From: UBA7396 sp034675265
GTDB taxonomy: Bacteria; Patescibacteriota; Gracilibacteria; BD1-5; UBA6164
NCBI GenBank assembly: GCA_034675265.1
Contig: JAUCDK010000015.1
Location: 1 to 28,255 of the forward strand
DNA: 28,255 nucleotides
Direction of reading: 5' to 3'
Position 1 is the stretch's first letter. Each line of letters begins with the position of its first letter. Shown here one piece after another: positions 18,609-27,420 of this stretch. Under the pieces are notes generated by a model that saw only the letters and a program-made list of their open reading frames with translations, searched no databases and had not been told where the DNA came from. Both the position numbers and the translations under genes were made by a program.

Positions 18609-19604
18609 ATGAAAAACTTCTTTCTCGTAGATTTATGACTCGATAAAACCAAGCAAAGTTCTTACATTTCTCATACATTGCTCTCAAAAATTGAACAATC
18701 CTTACAAGACAATAAAAAAGTAATTTTATATCTCAATAAAAGATGAGCCTATGATTTATTATTGTGTGAAGATTGTCATCATATAAAAAAATGTCCAAAG
18801 TGCGATATTTCTTTATCTGTACACAAAAATCCTGCGAAACTTGTATGTCATCATTGTATGTACAGCGAAGAAATCTCCCTTGAATGTGAAAAATGTTCAG
18901 GAAGTAATCTAAAAAATATTTGAGTTTGAACACAACAAATAGAAGATTTTTTTAGAAAATTATTTCCTCAAAAAAATATTTTTAGAATGGATAGTGATAG
19001 TGTAAAAAATATTTCTTGAAAAAAACAAGCACTTGAAAATATCAAAAATGCTCACATTATTATTGGAACAAAGATGATTACCACTTGATTTGATTTTAGA
19101 AATATTTGAGTAATTGGAATTATACTTCTGGAACAAGAACTTCAAATTCCAAAATACGATACTGAAGAAAAAATTTACTCAACTATCAGACAATTAATAG
19201 GAAGATGAGGAAGATTATGAGAAGAAAGTGATATTGTCATACAAACGCACGCTCCAAAAAATGAAATGATACAAAATATTACTTCTTTTAATTATAAAGA
19301 TTTTTTCAAAAAAACTCTTGAAGAAAGAAAAATGTTTTTATATCCTCCATTTTGCGAAATTGCGACATTGAGATACAAAGAAAAAAATAAACAAAAATCT
19401 ATTGAATATATTCACACTCTCAAAGAACTTTTAGACAAATACAATACTTGAAAATATGAAATTATAAAAATTGATACTCCGATAAAAAGAGACAATCAAT
19501 TTTTTACAAAAATTATCATAAAATGAGATAATATTAGAAACTTTTTACAAAATATAAAATGAGAAATTTTAAAAAATAAAGATTTAGCAGTTATTTTTGA
19601 ATAA
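18609..19604 (+). CDS. priA: PriA-like protein reduced to the C-terminal half
   Basis: PriA restarts stalled replication forks. This 331-residue protein aligns by eye only with the second half of PriA, which is normally about 730 residues. It opens at 'VILYLNKRGAYD'. Zinc-binding cysteine pairs follow: 'LCEDC', 'CPKCDIS', 'VCHHC' and 'CEKC'. Then come 'GTQQIEDFF', 'MDSD', 'IIGTKMITTGFDF' and 'RQLIGRGGR' (helicase motifs IV-VI). The DNA-binding domain and the Walker A/DEAH half are missing. The upstream DNA is a divergent gene plus promoter, so the loss is not a local frameshift. Without Walker A it should not hydrolyse ATP by itself. Four or more glycines are TGA, and the frame is intact to TAA, which argues against a pseudogene. 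Confidence 0.8.
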
Positions 19605-19612
19605 AAATTATT

Positions 19613-19642
19613 CGACTTTTTTAGTTTTTAACAAAAAAGTCG
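19613..19642. terminator. Hairpin between the PriA-like gene and dnaN
   Basis: CGACTTTTTT (19613-19622) pairs with AAAAAAGTCG (19633-19642). No strong T-run follows at once, so termination efficiency is doubtful. Confidence 0.45.
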
Positions 19643-19651
19643 CCAAAAACT

Positions 19652-19679
19652 TTGCAGATTTTTTTTATTTTCATATACT
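19652..19679 (+). promoter_or_regulatory. Promoter of dnaN
   Basis: TTGCAG and TATACT are separated by 16 bp; the ATG follows 29 nt after the -10 box. Confidence 0.5.
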
Positions 19680-19708
19680 GAGAAATAAGTATTTTTTAAC
19701 TTGAACTT

Positions 19709-20827
19709 ATGAAATTTCAAATTGAAACATTAACACTAAAAACAGCTTTAGATACAGTAAATCACGCAACAGCAAGTATTTCAACAACTCCAATTTTAGA
19801 AAATATTTTAATAAAAGTAAATTTTTCAAATATTGTTTTTACAGCAAATAATTTAGAAATGGCAATAGAACACATCGTTTCTCAAAATATTAAAATTGAA
19901 AATGAAGGTGCTTTTTGTATTCCATCAAAAATTTTTACGAACTATATTTCACTTTTAGAAGATGATAATGTTCATCTCGAACTTTTAAATGACAATTCTC
20001 TTGAAATCAAAACTGAAACTTCAAAAATTAAAATTAAATGAAATCCTGCAAGTGATTTCCCTTTAATTCCTGGAATCAAAGAAAATTCTCACTTCACTCT
20101 CAAATCAGAAATTATTAAAAAATCAATTGAAAAAACTCTTTTTTCTGCAGCAGAAGGAAATATTAGACCAACTCTTGCCGGAATTTTTGTAAATATTAAT
20201 GAAAATGTTGCAAAATTCGCTACGACAGATAGTTTCAGAATGAGTGAATATAAAGTAGAAACTTGAGAAAATATTTCATGAAATTTCTCTCAAATAATTC
20301 CAAGTAAAACTGCTTTTGAACTCAGAAGTCTTCTTTGAGAAAAAACTGATATTAAAGTAATTGTTTGAGAAAATCAAATTGGGTTTATTTTTGGGAATAC
20401 AAAATTTTATTCAAGATTATTGAATGGAAAATTTCCTGATTATGAATGATTTTTCCCTGCTTCATACAATACAAGAGCTGTAATTAATAAATTTGATTTA
20501 ATGTCTGGTCTCAAAAAAATTAACCTTCTTTCAAGAGAAACAAATTATTCTATCAAAATGAGTATCTCAAATGAAACTGGAATTTTAATTGAAACTTCTC
20601 AAACTCAAATTTGAGAAGCAAGAATTAATTTAGTTGGTTCTATTGAATGAGAAGAAGCAATTGTCGGACTTAATAGTGAATATTTACTTGAAGCTTTATG
20701 AGCTATTGAAGCCAGTCATATTTCTATCAGTTTTGAATCTCCACTTTCTCCAATTTTAATTACTGGAATTTCTGAAGATAATAAAAAAGACGGATTTAGA
20801 CATATCATAATGCCATTAAAAATATAA
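19709..20827 (+). CDS. dnaN: DNA polymerase III beta sliding clamp
   Basis: The beta clamp encircles DNA and tethers the replicative polymerase. It has 372 residues, the normal length, and three repeated clamp domains. Recognisable words are 'TTPILENILIKV' (early domain I), 'FCIPSKIF', 'RPTLAGIFVNI' and 'FATTDSFRMSEYK' (domain II), 'FGNTKFYSRLLNGKFPDYE' (domain III linker) and the C-terminal 'HIIMPLKI', which matches the MPM(R/K)-type ending. The start at 19709 gives the standard 'MKFQIE' opening. Here it is not next to dnaA or gyrB, so no replication origin is implied. It ends at TAA inside a palindromic terminator. Confidence 0.95.
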
Positions 20828-20857
20828 AAAAAAGCTTCCAAATTTGGAAGTTTTTTA
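20826..20857. terminator. Bidirectional terminator, dnaN and UPF0489 gene
   Basis: A palindrome CTTCCAAATTTGGAAG (20835-20850) is flanked by an A-run on the left and a T-run on the right. It overlaps both convergent stops. Confidence 0.8.
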
Positions 20858-21574
20858 TTTTCTAAATAAATCCTTAAATACTTTTAATGCTAATTCTTGA
20901 TCTATAAAAAATGGAGAAGTTGCAACTGTAATAACTTTTGCTTTTTTTGCAATATCTAAAACTACTTTTTTCTTGAGTTCATAATCAATATAATCCAAAT
21001 TTGGTTCAAAAAAATCTAAATCCAAATTTAAAATAACTGATAAAGTTTCTTCTTTTTGAAAATCATACGATAATAAATCGCTTTCACTTCTAATTTGTAC
21101 CACTTCTTGTATTAAATTATTTTCTACTGCTGGAACAATATAATTTCAAACATTTACTGAAAAATTTGTATAATCAAAAATATTTTGTAAATCTTGAGTT
21201 TCTTCGTATGAAATAATTGTTTCAGGAATTCTCGTATCAGCATGTTCATCCACATGATATAAAATATTATTTTCTCAAATAATTCCCTCACTTTTCGCTA
21301 AATACCAAAAATAAAGTGCATGATTATGATTATCAAAAAAATAAATATCTTTCCCTTGCCAAGTAATTTTATAAAAATTTTTTAATCATTTTGCTGAAAT
21401 TAAATTATCATCAAAATCAAAATCTTCAAAAACGACCTCATCTCAAAGTTCAATTTCAGAAAAATCAGATATTTCTATCAAACTTGGAACAAATAATTTT
21501 TTATTTTCTCTTTTTGAAAAAGAAAGTGCATTATTTCAAACACAATCAGTAATATAAAATGGTTTTTTATACAT
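20855..21574 (-). CDS. UPF0489 family protein (arginase-fold-like)
   Basis: A 239-residue protein. Three acidic/histidine motifs fit the UPF0489 family, thought to share the metal-dependent arginase/deacetylase fold: 'FFDNHNHALYFW' (about residues 88-99), 'HVDEHADTR' (about 117-125) and 'LNLDLDFFEP' (about 192-201). 'NVGNYIVPA' lies between the second and third. The His and Asp residues are placed to bind a binuclear metal site. The substrate is unknown. The protein is soluble with no signal peptide. The gene diverges from nth and ends at TAA in the terminator shared with dnaN. Confidence 0.75.
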
Positions 21575-21638
21575 AAATATTTATAAAATTTAAATTTTTC
21601 TATATAATAAAAAAAATATCTCTAATACAAAATAAAAA

Positions 21639-22265
21639 ATGAAAAATTTAGGAGAAATTATACAAAGACTTGATGAGCTTTTCCCAAATCCAAAGACAGA
21701 ATTAGAATTTAAAAATGAATTTCAACTTCTCATTGCTATTATAATGTCTGCTCAAACAACAGATAAACAAGTAAATAAAGTAAATGAATTATTTTTTACA
21801 AAATTTTCAACTCCAGAAGAACTATTCAAGTTATGAGAAGAAGAAATTAAAAAAAATATAAATAAAATCTGACTGTATAATTCAAAAGCAAAAAATATTT
21901 TTCTCACATCAAAAATGCTTTTAGAAGAATACAACCAAAAAATTCCTGAAAATCTTATTGAATTACAAAAACTTCCTTGAGTCTGAGTCAAAACAGCGAA
22001 AGTTTGGCTTTCTGTAGTAAAAAATGAATCTTATTTAGCCGTTGATACTCATGTTCATAGAGTTTTGAATCGTTTATGAATAGTAAAAACAAAAAGTCCT
22101 TGAGAAACAGATAAAGTTGCAGAAAAAAAACTAAAAAAAGAAGACCTAGCGCGTCTTCATCATACTTTGATACTTTTTGGAAGATATTATTGTACTGCTA
22201 AAAATCCAAAATGTAGTAATTGTGCATTACTTGATGTATGCCCTTACAAAGAAAAAAATCTCTAA
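21639..22265 (+). CDS. nth: Endonuclease III
   Basis: A base-excision DNA glycosylase/AP lyase that removes oxidised pyrimidines. It has 208 residues, the family norm. 'IIMSAQTTDKQVNKV' is the conserved early helix, 'LQKLPGVGVKTAKVW' is the helix-hairpin-helix, and 'AVDTHVHRVLNRL' carries the catalytic Asp. The cysteine spacing C-x6-C-x2-C-x5-C in 'CTAKNPKCSNCALLDVC' forms the [4Fe-4S] loop. The catalytic Lys that precedes the HhH in E. coli (LPGVGRKTA) aligns with the Lys in 'GVGVKTA'. Two HhH glycines are TGA. The TAA stop lies in the loop of the terminator. Confidence 0.94.
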
Positions 22266-22279
22266 AAAGAGATTTTTTT
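22252..22279. terminator. Bidirectional terminator after nth
   Basis: A perfect 11-bp stem (22252-22262 with 22269-22279) has a TAAAAA loop that holds the nth stop codon. Its right end holds the stop of the convergent gene. Confidence 0.8.
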
Positions 22280-22577
22280 ATGCAGCATCTGAATATAAAT
22301 CATCATTTGCAGCATGGTCTAAAATTGATCTAAATCTTCTATCATAATTTGTAAAAAGTGCTTCTACTGATAATCAAGTTTTTTCTAATTCTCCAGCTAC
22401 AACTGCTTCACTTCAAGGATTTTCTCCAATAATTTGGGTAATTCTTTTTTCAAATTGAGAAAAAAGTTCAGGATCAATTCAAAGTCATTTTAAATTTTCT
22501 AAATTTTCTTGGATTTCTGGATGCACTTGAGCATCTAAACTTTGATTTAAAGTTTTACTTTCTCTATTTTTAGCCAT
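22278..22577 (-). CDS. Small helical protein of unknown function
   Basis: Unrecognised, 99 residues, acidic and predominantly helical by eye ('SLDAQVHPEIQENLENLK', 'PELFSQFEKRITQIIG', 'YDRRFRSILDHAANDD'). It has no cysteine, signal or membrane segment. Four glycines are TGA, so it is read in the native code. It is the last gene of a minus-strand series after the pilus ATPase and the 97-residue protein, with 23 nt between it and the latter. It is probably co-transcribed with it. Confidence 0.75.
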
Positions 22578-22600
22578 TTGTTTTTATTTTAGAAAATAAA

Positions 22601-22894
22601 TTATATTATTTGTTTTAAATTTTGTATGCTCGAAGTCGTTGCATTTTTTATTCCATTGTTTCTTGCTTGTCTTAAAGCCCTTTCAATATTTGAAACAGCT
22701 TTCCCAAGAAGAATTTCTTGTTGTTCTCTCATTTCAATTTTTATTTGTGCAATACTTGAAAGAATTTTGTCAAAATTATTCAATATATGTTGCTTTTTTC
22801 TATCATCTACCACTTGAAAAATTTGCCTAATTTCATATTTATCTTTTTGTGTCAGCAAATCATTTTCTAAGAGTTTTTCCAAAAATACATTCAT
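22601..22894 (-). CDS. Small coiled-coil protein of unknown function
   Basis: Unrecognised, 97 residues, with no glycine written as TGA. It is Gln/Lys/Glu-rich with long amphipathic helices ('FDKILSSIAQIKIEMREQQEILL' spans about residues 41-63). It has no signal or membrane segment. It lies between the pilus ATPase (66 nt upstream) and the 99-residue protein (23 nt downstream). A structural or partner role with the pilus motor is possible but not shown. Confidence 0.7.
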   Translation of the reverse strand: MNVFLEKLLENDLLTQKDKYEIRQIFQVVDDRKKQHILNNFDKILSSIAQIKIEMREQQEILLGKAVSNIERALRQARNNGIKNATTSSIQNLKQII

Positions 22895-22960
22895 GGGAAA
22901 ATATTAAAAAATACATCTCAAGTATTATAACAGATTTTTTGAAAAAATACAAACTTTTTA

Positions 22961-24301
22961 TTAATTTCCAAGTACACTCAAAATCTCTTCTATCGAAGTA
23001 TCTCACATCACCACTTTAAGAAATGCATCTTCTTTAATCGTAATCATTCCATCTCCAATTGCTTGAATCTCAAGTTGAGTACGAGAAGCATTTTGAAGTA
23101 AAAGATTTTCTATTTTTTCATTCATTTCCAGCACTTCATATACTCAAAGTCTTCATTTGTATCCCGTGTGATTACAATAATTACATCCTCACTCTTTTGG
23201 GTTATATAAATAAAGTTCGTCTTTATTTTTAATATATTTTCCAACTTTTCAGACTACTGTATTTTTTACTTTTTCATCTGGTTTATATTTTTCTCTACAT
23301 TTTGGACAGAGTTTTCTTACTAATCTTTGAGAAATAATCATTCTCAAACTCGAGGAAAGCAAAAGTGGATCTACTCATAAATTCACCAATCTGGATAAAG
23401 TATGAACTGCTGAGTTTGTATGGAGTGTTGAAAATACCAAATGTCATGTAATTGATGCTTCAACTGCAAGTTTTGCGGTTTCTTCATCTCTGATTTCTCA
23501 TACCATAATAATATCTGGATCTTGTCTTAACAACGATCTTAAACCTTCTGCAAATCCAAATCAAATCGCAGGATTAATTTGAGTATGATTTACTCAAGGA
23601 ATTCTGTATTCTACTGGATCTTCTAAAGTTGAAATATTATTTTTTTCAGCATCAAATTGTGTTAAAAGTGAAAAAAGTGTCGTTGATTTTCAGCTTCAAG
23701 TTGGTCAAACAGCCAAAATCATTCCATGAGTATCAGAAAGATGTTTTTTAATTTTTACCATGTTGTAGGGCAAAATTCAAAGATTTTTTAATTCTCCTGG
23801 TTTTTCTTCTTTTTTTAAAATTCTAATTACACATTTTTCTCCATAAATATTTGGCAAAACAGAAACTCTCAAATCTATACTTTTTCCTCAAAATAGATTA
23901 AAATTAATTTTTCCATCTTGTGGTAATCTTTGTTCATCTATTCTTAAATATGCCATAATTTTTATTCTGGCAATAAGTGAACTTGCTTTTTTTAATTCTA
24001 AACTTTTATAGTTAATAAAATTTCCATCAATTCTCAGACGAATTCTCACTTCTTTGTCGCTTGGTTCTATATGAACATCTGAAGCTGATTTTTGAATCGC
24101 ACTTAAAAATAAATCATTTACAAAAGAAATAATATTTTCATCATCTTCTTTTTGTATTTGATTCATAGAAAGATGAGATCATTTTAGTCATACTGAAGCT
24201 ACACTAGAAACAGAAAATAAATCATCTACTCATCAAGAGGAAACTTTCTTATTCTCAGGTTTTTTGGTTAAATTCCCAATTATTTCTGTTATTTTAGACA
24301 C
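22961..24301 (-). CDS. pilB: Type IV pilus assembly / type II secretion ATPase (PilB/GspE)
   Basis: A hexameric motor ATPase that drives pilus or pseudopilus assembly at the inner face of the membrane. It has 446 residues from a GTG at 24301; an in-frame ATG at 24166 would give 401. 'SASDVHIEP' opens the N2 domain. Then come Walker A 'GPTGSGKSTT', the Asp box 'TLEDPVEYRIPG', Walker B 'DPDIIMVGEIRDEET' and the His box 'GHLVFSTLHTNSA'. A zinc site follows: 'CPKC' and, 40 or so residues on, 'CNYCNHTGYKGR', as in PilB/GspE and not PilT. The long N1 domain of classical PilB is shortened. miaA lies upstream on the same strand. Confidence 0.9.
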
Positions 24302-24377
24302 ATTTTTTTTATTAAAAAGTAATCTAAAATAATAATATCATATAAAATATCATTTGCCAAAAATTTATATTTGACTT

Positions 24378-25271
24378 TTAATGATTATATTTCCCAAACC
24401 AAGTTAATTGTCTTTTAGCGTAATTCCTATTTCATTGTTGAACTTTTGTAATACATTCTTGAAGTGTTAATTTTCATTCTAAATATCAAATTGTTTCTTC
24501 ATATCCAATTGTTTTAAGTCAAAAATCAGTTTTTTTATATCACATTTTTAAAATATTTTCGACTTCATGAATCAGTCAATCTTCAAACATTTTTCACACC
24601 CTAAAATTTATTTTTTCATATAATTTTTCTCTATTTCCATCATATGGAGTTAAAAGTAATGTATCATATTTAAATTTTTTCTCTGTTTGAAAATCCTTTT
24701 TTGATTTTCCAGTTAGCATTTTTACTTCTATTCCACGAATTACGTAATTTAAGTTATTTGGATGCACTTCTTGTGCGTATTCTGGATCGATTTTTTTCAA
24801 TTTTTCGTACACAAATTCTTTTCAAAAAACTTGAGCTTCATCTTCTAAAATTTTTCTTAAATTTTCATCTGCTGGAACTTCTGGAATCTCAAAATCATAC
24901 ATTAAACTATCAATATAAAGCCCCGTTCCTCCAACCAAAATAGGAATTTTTCCTTTTGAATGAATCTCTAAAATAAGCTTTTGGGCTTCTTTTTTGAATT
25001 CTCAGACACTATAATGAATATTCGGCGAAATAATATCAATCATATGATGTGGAATACCTTGCATTTCTTCGAAAGTAACTTTTCCAGTTCAAATATCTAA
25101 ATATTTAAAAATCTGTCTTGAGTCAGTAGAAATGATTTCTGAATTCAAATATTTTGCTATTTCAATTCAAAGCCCAGTTTTTCAACAAGCAGTTGGTCCA
25201 TACACTACTATAATTTTTTTCTGAGAAAGATTATTTTTTAAAAATAAGTCTATTTGATTTTTGTAATCCAT
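24378..25271 (-). CDS. miaA: tRNA dimethylallyltransferase
   Basis: MiaA transfers dimethylallyl to N6 of A37 in tRNAs that read UNN codons. It has 297 residues. The P-loop 'VYGPTACGKTGL' is near residue 20, followed by 'STDSRQIFKYLDIGTGK', which holds the conserved 'DSRQ' catalytic region. 'HHMIDIISP', 'LVGGTGLYIDSL', 'HPNNLNYVIRGIEV' and the C-terminal 'KTIGYEE' and 'RNYAKRQLTWFGK' are all family words. Several of these glycines are TGA. The start at 25271 gives 17 residues before the first strand. With MtaB, the window holds modification enzymes for both major A37 pathways. It is probably the first gene of the minus-strand series that includes pilB. Confidence 0.95.
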
Positions 25272-25297
25272 AATAATAATTTAACAATATTTTTTAT

Positions 25298-25324
25298 ATC
25301 ATAATAAGATTTTTAAAATCTCAA
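25298..25324 (-). promoter_or_regulatory. Promoter of miaA
   Basis: TTGAGA and TATGAT are separated by 15 bp on the minus strand, 26 nt before the ATG at 25271. Confidence 0.45.
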
Positions 25325-25391
25325 AATTATTATTGTATTGGCATTAATAAAAGATTTTTTAAAGAAATTAAAACTTTTTTGAAAAAAAACT

Positions 25392-25419
25392 TTGACAGAA
25401 TTAATATTTTTAATAATAT
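25392..25419 (+). promoter_or_regulatory. Promoter of the tRNA cluster
   Basis: A consensus TTGACA and TAATAT are separated by 16 bp. A small hairpin GCTTC-AACAG-GAAGC (25427-25441) follows in the presumed 5' leader before tRNA-Thr. Confidence 0.6.
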
Positions 25420-25452
25420 ATGTCTCGCTTCAACAGGAAGCAAACTAAAAAA

Positions 25453-25528
25453 GCCAATATAGCTCAGTTGGTAGAGCATTCGCCTTGTAAGCGAACGGTC
25501 ATCGGTTCAATTCCGATTATTGGCTCCA
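25453..25528 (+). tRNA. trnT-UGU: tRNA-Thr (anticodon UGU)
   Basis: A cloverleaf of 76 nt including an encoded CCA. Acceptor GCCAATA pairs with TATTGGC. The anticodon loop CTTGTAA sits on the TTCGC/GCGAA stem and gives UGU. The T arm is ATCGG-TTCAATT-CCGAT. Confidence 0.95.
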
Positions 25529-25602
25529 TCTTTTTAAGATAAACAGAAAATAGAAACTATTTCAATTGTAATAAATTTTTATTTTCTATTTTTTATATAC
25601 AA

Positions 25603-25687
25603 GGGTCGATTCCAGAGCGGTCAAATGGGGCGGACTGTAAATCCGCTGGCTATGCCTTCGTAAGTTCAAATCTTACTCGGCCCACCA
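25603..25687 (+). tRNA. trnY-GUA: tRNA-Tyr (anticodon GUA)
   Basis: A class II tRNA of 85 nt with encoded CCA. Acceptor GGGTCGA pairs with TCGGCCC (one G-U). The anticodon loop CTGTAAA sits on GCGGA/TCCGC and gives GUA. A long variable arm follows, and the T arm is GTAAG-TTCAAAT-CTTAC. Confidence 0.95.
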
Positions 25688-25693
25688 TTCTAA

Positions 25694-25748
25694 AAATGTG
25701 AAATATTAAGTGTTGAATAATATATTTAGCATTTAAAGTTTCACATTT
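25694..25748 (+). repeat. Stem-loop between tRNA-Tyr and tRNA-Leu
   Basis: AAATGTGAAA (25694-25703) pairs perfectly with TTTCACATTT (25739-25748) around a 35-nt AT-rich loop. A similar pair, AAAATAGAAA with TTTCTATTTT, separates tRNA-Thr from tRNA-Tyr. These may guide processing of a polycistronic tRNA transcript, or attenuate it. Confidence 0.4.
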
Positions 25749-25758
25749 AAATGTATAT

Positions 25759-25842
25759 GCCGGGATGATGAAATGGTAGACATGCTGGTCTTAGAAGCCA
25801 GTGCTTAATCGCGTGAGAGTTCAAGTCTCTCTTCCGGCACCA
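25759..25842 (+). tRNA. trnL-UAG: tRNA-Leu (anticodon UAG)
   Basis: A class II tRNA of 84 nt with encoded CCA. Acceptor GCCGGGA pairs with TTCCGGC (one G-U). The anticodon loop CTTAGAA sits on CTGGT/GCCAG and gives UAG. The variable arm is TGCTTAATCGCG, and the T arm is GAGAG-TTCAAGT-CTCTC. Confidence 0.95.
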
Positions 25843-25859
25843 ATCCAATATTTTATATT

Positions 25860-25882
25860 TTGCACCGTACTTTGGCGGGCAA
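25860..25882 (+). promoter_or_regulatory. GC-rich leader hairpin before rpmE
   Basis: TTGC-A-CCG pairs with CGG-GCAA around an 8-nt loop, leaving one bulged A. It is a GC-rich island in an AT-rich spacer, 18 nt before the rpmE start. It fits the idea of an L31 autoregulatory leader; that role is inferred. Confidence 0.4.
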
Positions 25883-25900
25883 GTAAACAACAAATTTATT

Positions 25901-26119
25901 ATGAAAACAGGAATACATCCAGCTTCAAAAAAAGTTAAATATATCTGTTCTTGTGGAAATGTAGTTGAAGTAAATTCTACATTAAAAGATGATGAAATAA
26001 GAGTTGAAATCTGTTCAAATTGTCATCCATTCTACACTGGAGAACAAAGAATCCTTAAAACTGGTGCAGTTGATAAATTCTATGCTAGAATGAAAAAAAC
26101 TGAAACATTGAAAAAATAG
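25901..26119 (+). CDS. rpmE: 50S ribosomal protein L31
   Basis: A 72-residue large-subunit protein that bridges to the small subunit. It is the zinc-binding C+ form: 'CSCGN' supplies C-x-C and 'CSNCHPFYTG' supplies C-x2-C plus the conserved HPFYTG. The opening 'MKTGIHP' confirms the start at 25901. All four glycines are GGA/GGT, none is TGA, unlike most genes here. It lies 58 nt after tRNA-Leu and may be on the same transcript. Its TAG stop lies in the left arm of the terminator. Confidence 0.96.
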   Translation: MKTGIHPASKKVKYICSCGNVVEVNSTLKDDEIRVEICSNCHPFYTGEQRILKTGAVDKFYARMKKTETLKK

Positions 26120-26146
26120 TCTGATTATATCAGATTATTTTTTTGC
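26111..26146 (+). terminator. Terminator of rpmE
   Basis: A 15-bp stem (26111-26125 with 26129-26143, one G-T pair) has a TAT loop and ends in a T-run. It overlaps the rpmE stop. Confidence 0.85.
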
Positions 26147-26153
26147 AAAAAAT

Positions 26154-26180
26154 TTGACTTTAAATTTTTTTCTATATAAT
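26154..26180 (+). promoter_or_regulatory. Promoter of rplJ-rplL
   Basis: TTGACT and TATAAT are separated by 15 bp, just after the rpmE terminator. Transcription would start near 26187, leaving a leader of about 160 nt. Confidence 0.6.
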
Positions 26181-26200
26181 CAAACTACTTTCTATATCAA

Positions 26201-26232
26201 AGACAGTTGGCAACAAGCTAAGACCAACCGAG
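26201..26232 (+). promoter_or_regulatory. Ribosomal protein L10 leader
   Basis: 'AGACAGTTGG' and 'CCAACCGAG' pair as GTTGG/CCAAC, with the flanking AGACAG and CGAG that form the kink-turn of the known L10 leader. The L10(L12) complex binds this motif and represses its own operon. It is in the expected place, upstream of rplJ and between promoter and attenuator. Confidence 0.75.
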
Positions 26233-26276
26233 ATAAAAAAGAAATTTTGAAGACATTTATAATGACACAAAATACT

Positions 26277-26308
26277 ATCTTTTTATCTTTGGGTAAAAAG
26301 ATTTTTTT
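26277..26308 (+). terminator. Attenuator-type terminator in the rplJ leader
   Basis: ATCTTTTTA (26277-26285) pairs with TAAAAAGAT (26294-26302) and a T-run follows. It sits between the L10-binding motif and the rplJ start, so it can end transcription before the genes are reached. Confidence 0.65.
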
Positions 26309-26345
26309 ATTCCTAGAAAGCTTAATATTTATTAATTTTTATACT

Positions 26346-26939
26346 ATGGCTGTATCAAGAGCTAAAAAAAGTGAAATACTTTCAACTTTAATTGAAAATA
26401 TTAAAAATGCAAAATCTATCGGATTTGCTCAAACAAATGGACTTACTGTTTCTGAATTTTCAGATTTAAGAGCTGATTTAAGAACAGTAAATACTTCTTA
26501 CAACTTAGCTAAAAAAACTTTAGTGAGAATTGCTGTAAAAGAAGCTTTAGGAATTGATTTAGATTTAAATCTATTACCAGGACAAGTATGAGTAATTTGT
26601 TCAAATGATGATGCAGTTGCATGATTAAGTAAAGCAAATGCTTACATTACAAAAGCATATAACAAAAAAGTTCAAGTTCAAAAAATTAGTTGGGTTGCTT
26701 CTATTTTTGAAGGACAAGTGAATGGTCTTGAAGAAACAAAAGTGATTGCTTCTATGCCTTCAAGAGAAACTCTTCTTTCAAGATTGGTTGGATCAATGAT
26801 GTCTCCTCTTTCAGGTATGGCAAGATTCTTTGATGCTGCTGCTAAAGAAGTTGAAGCTCAAGGAAAATCTAAGGTTGGTGAATTAGAAGGAAAAAAAGAA
26901 GCTGCTTCTGAAACTCCATCTGAAGAAACTCAAGCTTAA
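26346..26939 (+). CDS. rplJ: 50S ribosomal protein L10
   Basis: L10 anchors the L12 stalk to 23S rRNA and, with L12, represses its own operon. It has 197 residues, slightly longer than the usual 165-175 because of an acidic Ala/Glu/Ser/Thr tail after about residue 178. The N-terminal rRNA-binding part has 'SEFSDLRADLRTVNTSYNLAKKTLVRIA', cited as residues about 35-62. The C-terminal helix 'SPLSGMARFFDAAAKEVE' is the L12-binding spine. The start at 26346 gives 'MAVSRAKKSEI'; earlier in-frame ATGs lie within the leader. Only 2 of 13 glycines are TGA. rplL follows after a 96-nt spacer with two hairpins. Confidence 0.95.
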
Positions 26940-26954
26940 TTAATACTTAGTATT

Positions 26955-26999
26955 CTAGTTTGGAGAAATCCAAGCTAGTAACTAGCTATTAATAGTTAG
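26955..26999 (+). repeat. Two tandem hairpins between rplJ and rplL
   Basis: CTAGTTTGG (26955-26963) pairs with CCAAGCTAG (26970-26978). A second hairpin around CTATTAATAG (26982-26999) follows directly. There is no T-run, so these look like RNA-processing or stability elements and not terminators. Confidence 0.45.
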
Positions 27000-27035
27000 A
27001 ACCAAATATATTTTTTATTTTTTAAATTTTTTATT

Positions 27036-27410
27036 ATGGCAGAATTAAGTGCTAATGCAACTAAAATTTTAGATTTAGTGAAAGAATTAACAATCGTTGA
27101 ATTAAATGATTTAGTAAAAGCTATGGAAGAAGAATTCGGAGTTTCTGCTGCTGCACCAGTTATGGTTGCTGCTGCTGGAGGAGCTGCTGAAGCTGAAGAA
27201 AAAACTTCATTTAATGTTGAATTAAAATCAGCAGGAGGAAGTAAAATCGCTGTTATTAAAGTTATTAGAGAATTAACTGGTCTTGGATTAAAAGAAGCTA
27301 AAGATTTAGCTGATGCAGGATGAGTAATTAAAGAAAATGTATCTAAAGATGATGCAAATGATATTAAAACTAAATTAGAAGCTGAAGGAGCTACTGTTGA
27401 AGTAAAATAA
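27036..27410 (+). CDS. rplL: 50S ribosomal protein L7/L12
   Basis: The multi-copy stalk protein that recruits translation GTPases. It has 124 residues, the family norm. The N-terminal dimer and L10-binding helices (to about residue 35) are followed by the Ala/Gly hinge 'APVMVAAAGGAAEAEE'. The C-terminal domain has 'KIAVIKVIRELTGLGLKEAKDL' (about residues 69-90), the factor-binding helices. One of about ten glycines is TGA ('DAGGVI'), which truncates the frame in the standard code. It ends at TAA, followed by a terminator. Confidence 0.97.
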
Positions 27411-27420
27411 TTATCAATAT

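Noticed and set aside
26154..26591. Earlier start for L10 at 26154
   Set aside because: The extra 64 residues would be encoded by the promoter, the L10 leader and the attenuator, and the start at 26346 gives the family N-terminus.
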